From contig JAJEFC010000188.1 in NCBI GenBank assembly GCA_022820675.1, forward strand, positions 1 to 40,389: DNA of 40,389 bases, in the 5' to 3' direction. Positions within the stretch are counted from its first letter, which is position 1. Each line of letters opens with the position of its first letter. Below the pieces are notes generated by a model, which saw nothing but the letters and a program-made list of their open reading frames with translations, did no database searches and was not told the origin of the DNA. Position numbers and translations under genes: made by a program. This DNA comes from Vicinamibacteria bacterium. Lineage in GTDB: Bacteria > Acidobacteriota > Vicinamibacteria > Vicinamibacterales > UBA8438. Shown here piece after piece: positions 1-7,564 of the stretch.

Positions 1-1
1 C

Positions 2-385
2 GCGATCGCTCGCTTCGCGGTTGACGCTGTCGCGGCGGCGGCCGATCCGCGCTGGGCGGACGGGGCGGGGCGACCCTACCGCGTGCCGCGCCTGCTCTGG
101 AACGCGCCGCTCCCGCCGTGGGAGGTGACGCGGCCACGCCACCTGGACAGGGAGCCGGGTGTCGACTTCGTCATCGACGTGGCGGCGCAGCGGGCGGCGA
201 AGGCAGCCGCGCTGCGAGCCCATCGCACGCAGCACGTCCCGATCGATCGCTGCTTCTTCAGCAAGCCGGACGTCGACCGAATCCTGAGCCTCGAGGTGTT
301 CAGGCAGGCCTGGGGCCCGCCGCTGCGGCGCGTTCCCGAGAACGACGTGCTGGCGGGAATCGACCTGTCGGACCCGGTCCCGTAG
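2..385 (+). CDS. PIG-L (LmbE-like) deacetylase, C-terminal part
   Basis: The frame is open from the first bases of the window, so the start and the N-terminal catalytic half (with the PxxHPDDE-type zinc motif) lie outside. The visible 127 residues fit the end of the PIG-L/LmbE family: an AVDAVAAAADPRW segment, then a strand-helix unit with FVIDV and a helix holding AALRAHRTQH, then LSLEVFR near the C-terminus. Family members are zinc-dependent N-deacetylases acting on GlcNAc-type sugars or related amides; the substrate cannot be read here. The gene ends 82 bases from the remains of a convergent rloB gene. The assignment rests on the C-terminal pattern only. Confidence 0.7.
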   Translation, partial: AIARFAVDAVAAAADPRWADGAGRPYRVPRLLWNAPLPPWEVTRPRHLDREPGVDFVIDVAAQRAAKAAALRAHRTQHVPIDRCFFSKPDVDRILSLEVFRQAWGPPLRRVPENDVLAGIDLSDPVP

Positions 386-467
386 AAGGACGCAACGAAG
401 CGACCTTGCAGCGCGGCGGCACCGCGCCGCTCGCTTCGAGGTCCATGCGGATGTCAGCCGACGCCGA

Positions 468-626
468 CTAGCGGACGGCCGGCTCCAGTTTCAGGGCCTC
501 GATGTAGTCGGGCTCGGTCCTCGTGCCTTCACAGAACACCAGGAAAGTCCGCTTGGGAGCGCGGAGCGCGACCCGGCGACGGAGCGATGGGTCCCTTCCC
601 CGCCTGTGTCCCGTCCGCCTAGCCAT
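468..626 (-). pseudogene. rloB: Truncated RloB (N-terminal fragment)
   Basis: This 52-codon frame begins at an ATG that overlaps the last codons of the ATPase gene (ATGGCTAG, with TAG being the ATPase stop). It has the typical RloB opening: a basic MARRTGHRRGR stretch, then KRTFLVFCEGTRTEPDYIEALK, which is the first strand and acidic motif of the Toprim-like domain. RloB proteins are usually about 200 residues, so most of the domain is missing. In the same frame beyond the TAG, the residues DIRMDLEASGAVP still look like RloB, which suggests a nonsense mutation followed by decay or a deletion joining it to the PIG-L gene. RloA-RloB pairs occur in restriction and abortive-infection loci. The overlap and the motif are seen directly; decay is inferred. 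Confidence 0.72.
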
Positions 627-1908
627 CGCGAGGCTGAGAAACGAGCCCGAGGGCCCTTCGCACGGCGACCTGGTCGACCTCGGGAACGGCCCCGAAGCGG
701 CCTTGCAGGTAGGCTCTTTCCAGGTTCTGGGACTTCCTCACGCGTTCACCCCCGAACTCGGCCAGACCAACGAGGCGCGTGGTGGCGTCAGGCGCTTTCT
801 CGGTGAGCCAGACCTCGTCGCGGTTCAAGCTGTTCAGCAGGGACGTGTCGTGGGAAGTGAAGACCAGTTGAGCCCTGCGGGTATTGGTCAGGGGATCCTG
901 GAAGATCTCGATCAGTCGGGCCGATAGCCGGGGATGGAGACTCGCATCGATCTCGTCGAGCAGGAGGACCCGGCCGAATCTCAGCGCCGCGAACGCAGGG
1001 CCGATCAGACGGAACCAAGTCCGGGTTCCGGCAGATTCTTCCTCCAGATCGAAAGTGACCGGTTCACCTTCTCCGCGATGCACGAGACCAAGGCGACGAC
1101 GAGGCCCACCGGGGCGCCCGGAGTCCTCTTCGCTGATCATCAAATCGTCGATTCCCGGATCCGCAAAGCGAAGCAGGTCCAGGACACGCCTTGGATCCTT
1201 GACGGCTGGTCGCTCCTCCGGCGTACCAAAGAGACTCGGCTGATCGGCCTCATCTGTCTCGACGAGCAAGCGTAGCGTGGGGTCGAGAGGATGCACGCCA
1301 CCGGCCCCGGGAGACCGTCTCCTTCGGAGCCCCAGAACACGCATTCTGGCCAGCGATTGCCCGACGTGTGCGAAGTCAGTACCACGTACTCGCCGGCCAG
1401 CGGAGAGCGCCAGCGTCGTTGGCGTCAGCAGGTCCCGTATTCCCCGGGTGCCGTCGAGGCCCCGGCGAAAGTCGATTTCACTCCTGCGGCGTGTGAAGAG
1501 GTTTCGCCGTCGTCCTTCCGGATAGCTGTCCAAGCTCTCGAAAAGGACGGCCGAATCGTCCACTTCGAGCCGGTACCCGTATCGGACGCCCTTGGCGACC
1601 AGATCCAGATCGAACTCCGATGGAGAGGCCGGCCCGTTGCCGAGCCGGTGAGCATCGCGCGGAACGTAGTCCTCCCAGCTTCGGAGCGACGTGGCGACGG
1701 CCATCGACAGCCAAGCCAAGGCGTCCAGCACGTTGGACTTGCCCGACGCGTTGGGCCCGTAGATTCCGGCGACCGTCAGGACGCGTTCCGACAAGCCGTC
1801 GCACCCGCGCGTCGCTGCCCGATCCTCGTCGACGGCGATCATCGACAGCTCCACCGGCCCCAGAATCGAGCGGTGGTTGGCGACCCGGAATCGCAGCAGC
1901 ACGAACAC
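619..1908 (-). CDS. rloA: AAA-type ATPase, RloA-like (COG1106)
   Basis: The protein has 429 residues and starts at GTG. Its layout is that of SMC/OLD-like ABC ATPases of the RloA group: an N-terminal strand FVLLRFRVANHRSI, Walker A GPNASGKSN at residues 51-59, a middle insertion of about 230 residues, Walker B VLLLDEID at 314-321 followed by ASLHPRLS (D-loop), and a switch His in TSHDTSLL near 353. Such ATPases sit in defence loci next to RloB, and the RloB partner here is truncated. No Shine-Dalgarno site precedes the GTG; instead a TACGCT hexamer ends 5 bases upstream, so the mRNA may be leaderless. Without RloB the defence role may be lost. The family call is firm; the phenotype is unknown. 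Confidence 0.85.
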   Translation of the reverse strand: MFVLLRFRVANHRSILGPVELSMIAVDEDRAATRGCDGLSERVLTVAGIYGPNASGKSNVLDALAWLSMAVATSLRSWEDYVPRDAHRLGNGPASPSEFDLDLVAKGVRYGYRLEVDDSAVLFESLDSYPEGRRRNLFTRRRSEIDFRRGLDGTRGIRDLLTPTTLALSAGRRVRGTDFAHVGQSLARMRVLGLRRRRSPGAGGVHPLDPTLRLLVETDEADQPSLFGTPEERPAVKDPRRVLDLLRFADPGIDDLMISEEDSGRPGGPRRRLGLVHRGEGEPVTFDLEEESAGTRTWFRLIGPAFAALRFGRVLLLDEIDASLHPRLSARLIEIFQDPLTNTRRAQLVFTSHDTSLLNSLNRDEVWLTEKAPDATTRLVGLAEFGGERVRKSQNLERAYLQGRFGAVPEVDQVAVRRALGLVSQPRDG

Positions 1909-1913
1909 AGTTT

Positions 1914-1919
1914 AGCGTA
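1914..1919 (-). promoter_or_regulatory. Candidate -10 element, leaderless rloA transcript
   Basis: On the minus strand TACGCT lies 5 bases before the GTG of the ATPase gene, so transcription should begin at or within a base or two of the start codon. No convincing -35 hexamer was found. Five other genes in the window show the same spacing. Confidence 0.4.
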
Positions 1920-1954
1920 GAATCGACATTTTCTCGCCGGTTCCCGTCGAGATC

Positions 1955-3550
1955 GTGCAGAATTGGGGAATGAAGGCGCAAGACAGGAGACTTCACGCCC
2001 TGCACCTACAGCTCGCACGGGCACCTGAGGGCCACGGTGAAGATCGCTTCATTCCATGCAGACGGCAAGAACCAGCGAGAACAGCCCCCTCGGCATCCGC
2101 GGTGACTCCGGGGGACGACCAGGGTCGGATCGGCATCACCCTGTGTCCCGGCAAGACCGATCCGGACGGGATCTCGGGGCCGTGGGCACGCGACCTGGAC
2201 ACCGACCTCGACGCCATTCGAGACTGGGGAGCGACCGCAGTGGTCAGCCTGGTCACCGCCCGGGAGATCGACTACCTGAAGGTGCCCGATCTCGGCAAGG
2301 CGGTGCGCGGGCGGCACATGGAGTGGTGGCACACGCCGATACCGGACGGGGAGCCGCCGGATCCCGCCTTCGAACGGCGGTGGGCGGTGGCGGGCGAGGC
2401 CATCCGGGACCGGCTGCGGCTGGGGTTCGACGTGCTCGTCCACTGCAAGGGGGGTCTGGGCCGGGCCGGGACCGTCGCCGCGCGCCTGCTCGCGGAGCTG
2501 GGCGAACGCCCGGACGAAGCGATTCGCCGGGTGCGCGAGGCTCGGCCGGGAGCCATCGAGAACGAGGCCCAGGAAGCCCACGTGGCGGCGTGCGCGCGGC
2601 GGCCGCCCGCGGTTCCGCCCCGGAGCGCGGACGCCATCGACGACCGCGCGCTTGGGGCCCTCCTCGGCCTCGCGGTGGGCGACGCGGTGGGGACGACGCT
2701 CGAGTTCCGGCCCCGCGACACCGAGCCGCGCCTGGAGGACATGGTCGGCGGCGGCCCGTTCCGCCAACCGCCCGGCGGCTGGACCGACGACACCGCCATG
2801 GCGCTGGCCCTGGCCGACAGCCTCGCGGCCACGAGGACGCTCGACGTCCGCGACTTGATGGATCGCTTCGTCCGATGGTGGCGGCGCGGCGACTACTCGC
2901 ACACCGGCGAATGCGACGACATCGGAAACACCACCCTCGATGCACTCGACCGCTACCGGCAGACCGGCGATGCGCTCGCGGGCTCGACCGATCCGGGCAG
3001 CGCGGGCAACGGGTCGCTCATGCGGCTCGCCCCCGTCGCCCTCCGGTTCTGGAACGACAGGCCGCGGCTGATCGCGACCGCTGCCGAGCAGTCCCGGACG
3101 ACCCACGGGGCCGAGGAAGCGGTGGACGCCTGCCGGGCGTTCGCAGAGCTGCTCGCCGACGCCATCGCGGGGTCGCCGCGCGCGGCCGTCCAGGCTCCGA
3201 GGCAATTCGAAGGAGCCGAGGCGATCGCCCGAATCCTGGCCGGCAGTTGGCGGGGACGAGCGCGGGACACGATCAGCTCCAGCGGATACGTCGTGCACAC
3301 GCTGGAAGCGGCCATCTGGTCGGTCGCCCGCACCGGGAACTTCCGAAACGCCGTGCTGCTCGCGGCCAATCTGGCCGACGACGCGGACACCGTAGCGGCG
3401 GTTGCGGGCCAGCTCGCCGGCGCCCTCTACGGCCTGAGCGGCATCCCCGAACCCTGGCTGGAACGCCTCGTCTGGAAGGATCGACTCCTCGCGGCGGGAC
3501 GGCGGCTGCTGCCGGGGTCGCTCACCGGCCGGGAGGAAACGGACAAGTAG
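1955..3550 (+). CDS. Dual-specificity-phosphatase / ADP-ribosylglycohydrolase fusion
   Basis: Residue numbers count from the ATG at 1955. Residues about 58-215 form a cysteine-phosphatase domain with signature HCKGGLGRAG (Cys164, Arg170). From about 230 an ADP-ribosylglycohydrolase domain follows: LGALLGLAVGDAVG, metal-binding WTDDT (276-280) and, near the end, NLADDADTVAAVAG. The second domain removes ADP-ribose from proteins or nucleic acids using Mg ions; the first would act on phospho-ester or ADP-ribose phosphate products. The 5' end is doubtful. An ATG at 2056 in another frame encodes MQTARTSENSPLGI, a better-looking N-terminus than the arginine-rich stretch in the long frame, and joins the main frame if one base near 2098 is extra. 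GTG at 2102 is a third option. Confidence 0.85.
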   Translation: MQNWGMKAQDRRLHALHLQLARAPEGHGEDRFIPCRRQEPARTAPSASAVTPGDDQGRIGITLCPGKTDPDGISGPWARDLDTDLDAIRDWGATAVVSLVTAREIDYLKVPDLGKAVRGRHMEWWHTPIPDGEPPDPAFERRWAVAGEAIRDRLRLGFDVLVHCKGGLGRAGTVAARLLAELGERPDEAIRRVREARPGAIENEAQEAHVAACARRPPAVPPRSADAIDDRALGALLGLAVGDAVGTTLEFRPRDTEPRLEDMVGGGPFRQPPGGWTDDTAMALALADSLAATRTLDVRDLMDRFVRWWRRGDYSHTGECDDIGNTTLDALDRYRQTGDALAGSTDPGSAGNGSLMRLAPVALRFWNDRPRLIATAAEQSRTTHGAEEAVDACRAFAELLADAIAGSPRAAVQAPRQFEGAEAIARILAGSWRGRARDTISSSGYVVHTLEAAIWSVARTGNFRNAVLLAANLADDADTVAAVAGQLAGALYGLSGIPEPWLERLVWKDRLLAAGRRLLPGSLTGREETDK

Positions 3551-3564
3551 CGGGAGCCTGGCGA

Positions 3565-3606
3565 CCCCGTAGCCGGACCCTGGTCAGCGGGCAAGCCGCT
3601 ACGGGG
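3565..3606. terminator. Inverted repeat between convergent genes
   Basis: CCCCGTAGC (3565-3573) and GCTACGGGG (3598-3606) are exact reverse complements enclosing 24 bases. The stem lies 14 bases after the stop at 3550, between genes that converge. There is no clear U-tract, so it may work with Rho or act as an end-protecting hairpin. Confidence 0.45.
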
Positions 3607-3712
3607 CAACGACCCGCCCCTGCCAACACGTCCCTCCACCTTCGTCAACGGCTTGCTGGTCCCGAACCAAGCGCCGACGACGACTCGCCCCGTGAACGCA
3701 TCCCCTCAGCGC

Positions 3713-3734
3713 CGCCCGGGAACGCTACCGGGCG
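3713..3734. terminator. Short hairpin downstream of the beta-propeller lipoprotein gene
   Basis: CGCCCGG (3713-3719) and CCGGGCG (3728-3734) form a perfect 7-bp stem with an 8-base loop, about 70 bases beyond the stop of the minus-strand gene ending at 3803. No U-run follows on either strand. Confidence 0.3.
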
Positions 3735-3802
3735 TGGCCGAGTCTTGCCAGCCAGCCAAGCCCGGGCATGTGAAGCCGGAACCGGACACGTGCGAGACGG
3801 CG

Positions 3803-4876
3803 CTACTCCGGGGCCGGGAGGTAGGCGAGCCGGTCGCCGCGGTACGACCCCAGCCACAGCTCGTCGCCGATGCGGAGCGCGGTGGTGGACGAGATGAACC
3901 CGTTCATGGCGGGGTGCACGAAGATGCGCTCGACCTCGAGGGTCCCGGGGTCGATGGCCGCAACGTTGCTCGTCTCCAGGGTCGGCTCGCGGGGGTCGGT
4001 GATGGAGTTGCCGTCCCTGTCGGTGTGGCCGGCCGCGTAGATGACGGAGCCGTCGAGGGCCTTGCGCAGGTTGTCGGGCCGGAAGCCGAGGTCGATGACG
4101 TCCTTCCGCACCGGCTCGACGCCGCGCGACAGGCGCGTCAGCTTCTCCTCGGCCCAGCCCGCGATGTAGAGGGTCTCGCCGTCCTCGGACACCTCGATGC
4201 CGTTCGGGGCGGTGTCCTCGCTCTCGGGCAGCACAGCCCAGCCCGTGTCGGCCTGCCACTCCCACACCCCGATGCCGGCGTTGGTGGTGGCGAAGCCGCC
4301 GCCGGGCAGGGCGACGACCGAGTTGAGGCGGGCACCTTCCGGGGCCACCGCGCAGCCGGTCCAGGCGAGGCTCGGCGGCCCGTCACCGGCGTCGACCTCG
4401 AAGAACTCGATCGACTCGCGGGACCCGTGATGGACGACGAGCAGGGTGTGGGCGTCGTCGGACCCCGGCGCAAGGTAGAGCCCGTGATAGACGGACCCGG
4501 CGGGGTCGGCGAGGTCCAGCGGACCCGGACAGTCGGGATAGGCCTCGGCGTCGAGCTGCATCTCGCTGTCCGGAGTCGGGAACAGCACCGTCGCGGTCTT
4601 GTCGCTCACGTTCACGAGGTTGATCCGGCCGCCCTCGCGGGCGCCGGAGACGATGGCCCATTCGGCGCCGGGGACGACCACGATGTCCTCGGGGCTGACC
4701 ATGTCGCAGATGAACTGCACGTCGCCCACCGGATCGCAGGGGTGCTCGCCGGTGACCGCGAACTGCGGCGGCGCCGGCGCGGCGTCGGCGGCCGGCTCCG
4801 GCTCGGGCTCGGGAGCGCCGCAGCCCGCCGCGATCATCGTCACCAACCCGAATGCCGCCAGCTTCGCCACGCTCAT
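3803..4876 (-). CDS. Beta-propeller lipoprotein (SMP-30 / paraoxonase-like)
   Basis: The 357-residue protein begins with a lipoprotein signal (hydrophobic stretch then lipobox MIAAGC, modified Cys19), followed by a Pro/Glu/Ala-rich linker. The rest consists of propeller-like strands with SPEDIVVVPG, GLYLAPGSDDAHTLLVVHHG, FATTNAGIGVWEW, APNGIEVSEDGETLYIAGWAEEKLTRL and DNLRKALDGSVIYAAGH. These resemble SMP-30/gluconolactonase and arylesterase-type propellers, which bind calcium at the centre and hydrolyse lactones or esters. The enzyme activity is inferred; it could equally be a binding propeller. A strong GGGAGGAGG lies 6 bases before the ATG, so the start is secure. It is transcribed away from the small membrane-protein gene at 5003. 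Confidence 0.72.
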   Translation of the reverse strand: MSVAKLAAFGLVTMIAAGCGAPEPEPEPAADAAPAPPQFAVTGEHPCDPVGDVQFICDMVSPEDIVVVPGAEWAIVSGAREGGRINLVNVSDKTATVLFPTPDSEMQLDAEAYPDCPGPLDLADPAGSVYHGLYLAPGSDDAHTLLVVHHGSRESIEFFEVDAGDGPPSLAWTGCAVAPEGARLNSVVALPGGGFATTNAGIGVWEWQADTGWAVLPESEDTAPNGIEVSEDGETLYIAGWAEEKLTRLSRGVEPVRKDVIDLGFRPDNLRKALDGSVIYAAGHTDRDGNSITDPREPTLETSNVAAIDPGTLEVERIFVHPAMNGFISSTTALRIGDELWLGSYRGDRLAYLPAPE

Positions 4877-5002
4877 GAAGGCCTCCTCCCAGATCCGGTT
4901 GGCGACAGGATACCATCGCAGGGCTACGAGTTCGGACCGGGCTCGGAGCCCGCCCGGAGCGGCGCCGGCGGGCCCTCAATCGGGAAAGAGTAAGGGGGAA
5001 TC

Positions 5003-5435
5003 ATGGACATGAAGCGCGTCTGCGGCGTGGTCCTCGTCGTGATGGCGGTCGCGGTCGCCGGTCACACCATCGTCGAGCCCCTCTACTACACGTCCACCGA
5101 GGAGAGCCCCTACAGCCCCGTGTGGGGCGTCCTGGGCTGGCTGATGATGCTGCCACTGGCGCTCGGCGTGTGGTTCGGTCATGCCCGCAAGAGGGCCGTC
5201 GAGAGGCGGGGGCGGGCAGGCGGTCACGCGCGAGCTCCTCGCCGCCAACGTGCACTTCTACGGCGGCCTGTTCCTCGGCATCATGTTCCTCTTCAACTGG
5301 TTCGCTCAGCTCACCCCCACGTTCACGGCGCTGGGAGCGGACACGGTCTCGCTCGTGTGGATCGTCCTCGACGCTGGGCTGCCGCTGCTGTGGGGATCGA
5401 TGGGGATGTTCCTGCTACGCGGCGCCCGGGAGTAG
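5003..5435 (+). CDS. Small four-helix membrane protein, frameshifted
   Basis: Two overlapping frames together make one sensible protein. The first (from ATG 5003) gives two hydrophobic helices, RVCGVVLVVMAVAVAG and VWGVLGWLMMLPLALGVWFG, ending in HARKRAVERR. The second continues with AVTRELLAANVHFYGG and two more helices, LFLGIMFLFNWFAQL and WIVLDAGLPLLWGSMGMFLL, to the stop at 5435. The switch falls in the G-rich run at about 5205-5222, a typical place for an indel. The joined product would have about 144 residues. I do not recognise a family. Either the gene is broken or the assembly has a one-base error. GGGGGAATC before the ATG can serve as a ribosome site. Confidence 0.55.
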
Positions 5436-5515
5436 CCCGCGGGCCGCGTCCGACGGACAGGCGGCATGGGTCGACGAGGCGCGACGGGGCCGACTCGACG
5501 CCGCCCCCGGGATGA

Positions 5516-5521
5516 CATAAT
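5516..5521 (+). promoter_or_regulatory. Candidate -10 element, leaderless hydrolase transcript
   Basis: CATAAT ends 6 bases before the ATG at 5528, and no Shine-Dalgarno sequence lies between. A weak TCGACG sits 15 bases upstream at 5495-5500. The spacing suits a transcript starting on the ATG. Confidence 0.4.
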
Positions 5522-5527
5522 TCGGCG

Positions 5528-6733
5528 ATGCGCTATCCTCCTCTCACGCGACGCCAACTCCTGCAGAGCGCGGCCGCAGGCATTGCCGTGACCGCGGCAA
5601 GACCAAACGCGGGCGCGATCATGCAGGGCGCGCCGGGGACGTATGCGGACGGCGTGCTGCCGACCGGCGTCCGCTCCCGCTTCGTCGACAACGTCAACGG
5701 CCTCCGCATGCACGTGCTCGAGGCGGGGTCGAAGGCCGGCGCACGGGCCGGCGTCCTCCTGCTGCACGGCTTCCCTGAGCTCGCCTACAGTTGGCGGCGG
5801 CTCATGCCGGCCCTCGCCGCCGAGGGCTACCACGTCATCGCCCCCGACCTGCGGGGCTACGGCCGCACCGACGGGACCGGCGTCGGCTACGACGACGACC
5901 TGCGCCCGTTCCGGATGCTGAACGAGGTGCGGGACATGCTCTCGCTGGTGGCGGCGTTCGGCTACCGCCAGGTCCACCTCGCCGGCCACGACTTCGGGTC
6001 GCTGGTGGCGTCGTGGTGCGCGGTGGCGCGGCCCGACGTGTTCCGCTCCGTCGTGCTGATGAGCGCGCCGTTCGGGGGAACCGCGACGCTGCCGTTCGAC
6101 ACCGCCGACGCGCCCGGCGCCCCTGAGGGCACGCCCGCGACGGACATCGACGCCGACCTCGCGGGCCTCGAGCCGCCGCGCTGGCACTACCGGCGCTTCT
6201 ACGCCACGCGCGGGGCCAACGACGACCTGTGGCGGGCGCCGCAGGGCGTGCACGACTTCCTGCGCGCCTACTACCACATGAAGAGCGGCGACTGGAGCGG
6301 CAATCGCCCCGAGCCGCTCCGCGAGTGGTCGGCGGCCGAGCTGGCCAGACTGCCCCGCTACTACGTCCTCGACCTCGGCAAGGGGATGGCCGAGACGGTG
6401 GCCGAGCACATGCCCACGCCGGCCGAGGTCGCGGCGTGCGAGTGGCTGCCCGACGACGAGCTGCGGGTCTACAGCGCCGAGTACGAGCGGACCGGGTTCC
6501 AGGGCGGGCTGCAGTGGTATCGCAGCGTCGCCTCGGTGTCGTCCATCTTCGGCGGCGGCATCAACGGCGACCTGCAGGTCTTCGCCGGGCGCACCATCGA
6601 CCAGCCTTCCATGTTCATCGCGGGGGCGCGCGACTGGGGCATCCACCAGCGCCCGGGCGCCCTCGAGCGGATGGACGGAACTGCCTGCACCGATCTCCGG
6701 GGCCTCCACCTGCTCGACGGCGCCGGCCACTGA
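5528..6733 (+). CDS. Alpha/beta hydrolase, epoxide-hydrolase-like, with premature stop
   Basis: The 401-residue frame starts with a twin-arginine export signal (TRRQLLQSAAAG). The mature part is an alpha/beta-hydrolase fold: oxyanion-hole HGFPE at 80-84, PDLRGYGRTDG, and nucleophile elbow GHDFG with Asp155. An Asp nucleophile is the mark of epoxide hydrolases and haloalkane dehalogenases. The frame stops right after the catalytic His in DGAGH. The next codon is TGA where the family has Trp (GHWVQQE), and the following in-frame codons to 6796 read VQQERSAEVNRLVLDFLRSL, the normal C-terminal helix. A single G-to-A change (TGG to TGA) explains this. Activity without the last helix is doubtful. 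Confidence 0.85.
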   Translation: MRYPPLTRRQLLQSAAAGIAVTAARPNAGAIMQGAPGTYADGVLPTGVRSRFVDNVNGLRMHVLEAGSKAGARAGVLLLHGFPELAYSWRRLMPALAAEGYHVIAPDLRGYGRTDGTGVGYDDDLRPFRMLNEVRDMLSLVAAFGYRQVHLAGHDFGSLVASWCAVARPDVFRSVVLMSAPFGGTATLPFDTADAPGAPEGTPATDIDADLAGLEPPRWHYRRFYATRGANDDLWRAPQGVHDFLRAYYHMKSGDWSGNRPEPLREWSAAELARLPRYYVLDLGKGMAETVAEHMPTPAEVAACEWLPDDELRVYSAEYERTGFQGGLQWYRSVASVSSIFGGGINGDLQVFAGRTIDQPSMFIAGARDWGIHQRPGALERMDGTACTDLRGLHLLDGAGH

Positions 6734-6916
6734 GTGCAGCAGGAGCGGTCGGCCGAGGTCAACCGGCTGGTGCTCGACTTCCTCCGCTCGCTCTGACGCG
6801 GCGCTACCCGGACGCGGCCGGATACCGGTCCCCGACGCCCACGCGCAGCAGGGGATGCTCCCGCCGACTGTCGTCGCGGTCACGCCCCTCGAGGGACCCC
6901 GCATGGAGCCTTCTCG

Positions 6917-6945
6917 TTGACGCCGGTACGACCAAGTGCTACCTT
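6917..6945 (+). promoter_or_regulatory. Sigma-70-type promoter of parDE
   Basis: TTGACG (6917-6922), a 17-base spacer, and TACCTT (6940-6945) match the vegetative promoter layout. The -10 element ends 6 bases before the parD ATG, so the message is probably leaderless. ParD proteins often repress their own promoter, which would place the operator over these bases; I see no clear palindrome. Confidence 0.6.
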
Positions 6946-6951
6946 GAGTCC

Positions 6952-7227
6952 ATGACGATGAAGTCCTCGGTCTCGCTCACCGATGAGCAATACGCGTTCG
7001 CCAGGACCCTGGTAGACGCCGGGCGCTACTCCAGCGTCAGTTCCGTGCTGCAGCAGGGCCTCGACTTGCTTCGCGGGCGGCTCGATGGCGAGGAGCTGGA
7101 ACGCGCCGCGCTGCGCGAGCTTCTCGCCCGCCGTCGGGAAGGCGAGTTCGTTCCCGCGGAAGAGATGGAACGCCGGCTGTCCCGCGCAATCGCCGCGAAG
7201 CGCCGCTCGCATGGACTTCCGTCTTGA
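6952..7227 (+). CDS. parD: ParD-like ribbon-helix-helix antitoxin
   Basis: The 91-residue protein opens with MTMKSSVSLTDEQYAFARTLVDAGRYSSVSSVLQQGLDLL, the ribbon-helix-helix DNA-binding domain of type II ParD/CopG antitoxins, followed by a charged C-terminal tail (REGEFVPAEEMERRLSRAI) that would wrap the toxin. The start at 6952 is chosen because the promoter ends just upstream and the residue pattern begins there; the same frame upstream is shadow sequence. The gene overlaps the toxin gene by 17 bases, the usual arrangement for translational coupling. Autorepression is expected from the family. Confidence 0.88.
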   Translation: MTMKSSVSLTDEQYAFARTLVDAGRYSSVSSVLQQGLDLLRGRLDGEELERAALRELLARRREGEFVPAEEMERRLSRAIAAKRRSHGLPS

Positions 7228-7558
7228 GTTCGCCGCGGAGGCCGAACGGGACCTCGAGCTGATCCTGGACCACCTGTTTGACAGCTACCGCAGCCTCGGG
7301 GAACCGTTGGAAGAGGCGCTCGATCACGCAGCGGCGCGGGTCATGGGCGTGCGCGCGGCGGCGAATCGCATCCTGAAGGCGCCGTACAGGGGCGAGAGCC
7401 ATGACGACATCCTGCCGGGACTGCGGCACCTGACCATCGACCGGGCGATCTACTGGTTCGAGGTCGACGAAGCTCGCCGGACCATCCGCGTGCTGGCAGT
7501 GTTCTTCGGCGCGCAGGATCACGTCCGCCGCATGCTGCGGCGGCTTCTGACGGACTGA
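7211..7558 (+). CDS. parE: ParE/RelE-family toxin
   Basis: From the ATG at 7211, inside the end of parD, a 115-residue protein reads MDFRLEFAAEAERDLELILDHLFDSYRSLG, with a central ILKAPYRGESHDDILPGLRHLTID and the late strand AIYWFEVDEARRTIRVLAVFFGAQDHVRRML. This is the strand-helix-helix-sheet plan of the ParE/RelE toxin fold; the RAIYWF and VLAVFFGAQDH strands are typical of ParE. ParE toxins usually poison DNA gyrase, though some members act otherwise, and the target cannot be read from the sequence. The stop lies only 6 bases before the TonB-receptor start. Confidence 0.87.
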   Translation: MDFRLEFAAEAERDLELILDHLFDSYRSLGEPLEEALDHAAARVMGVRAAANRILKAPYRGESHDDILPGLRHLTIDRAIYWFEVDEARRTIRVLAVFFGAQDHVRRMLRRLLTD

Positions 7559-7564
7559 ACCGCA

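Noticed and set aside
6731..6733. Recoding of TGA as Trp or selenocysteine in the hydrolase gene
   Set aside because: Other genes in the window end normally at TGA (for example parD, parE and vapB), and no selenocysteine-type hairpin is evident; a point mutation or error is simpler.
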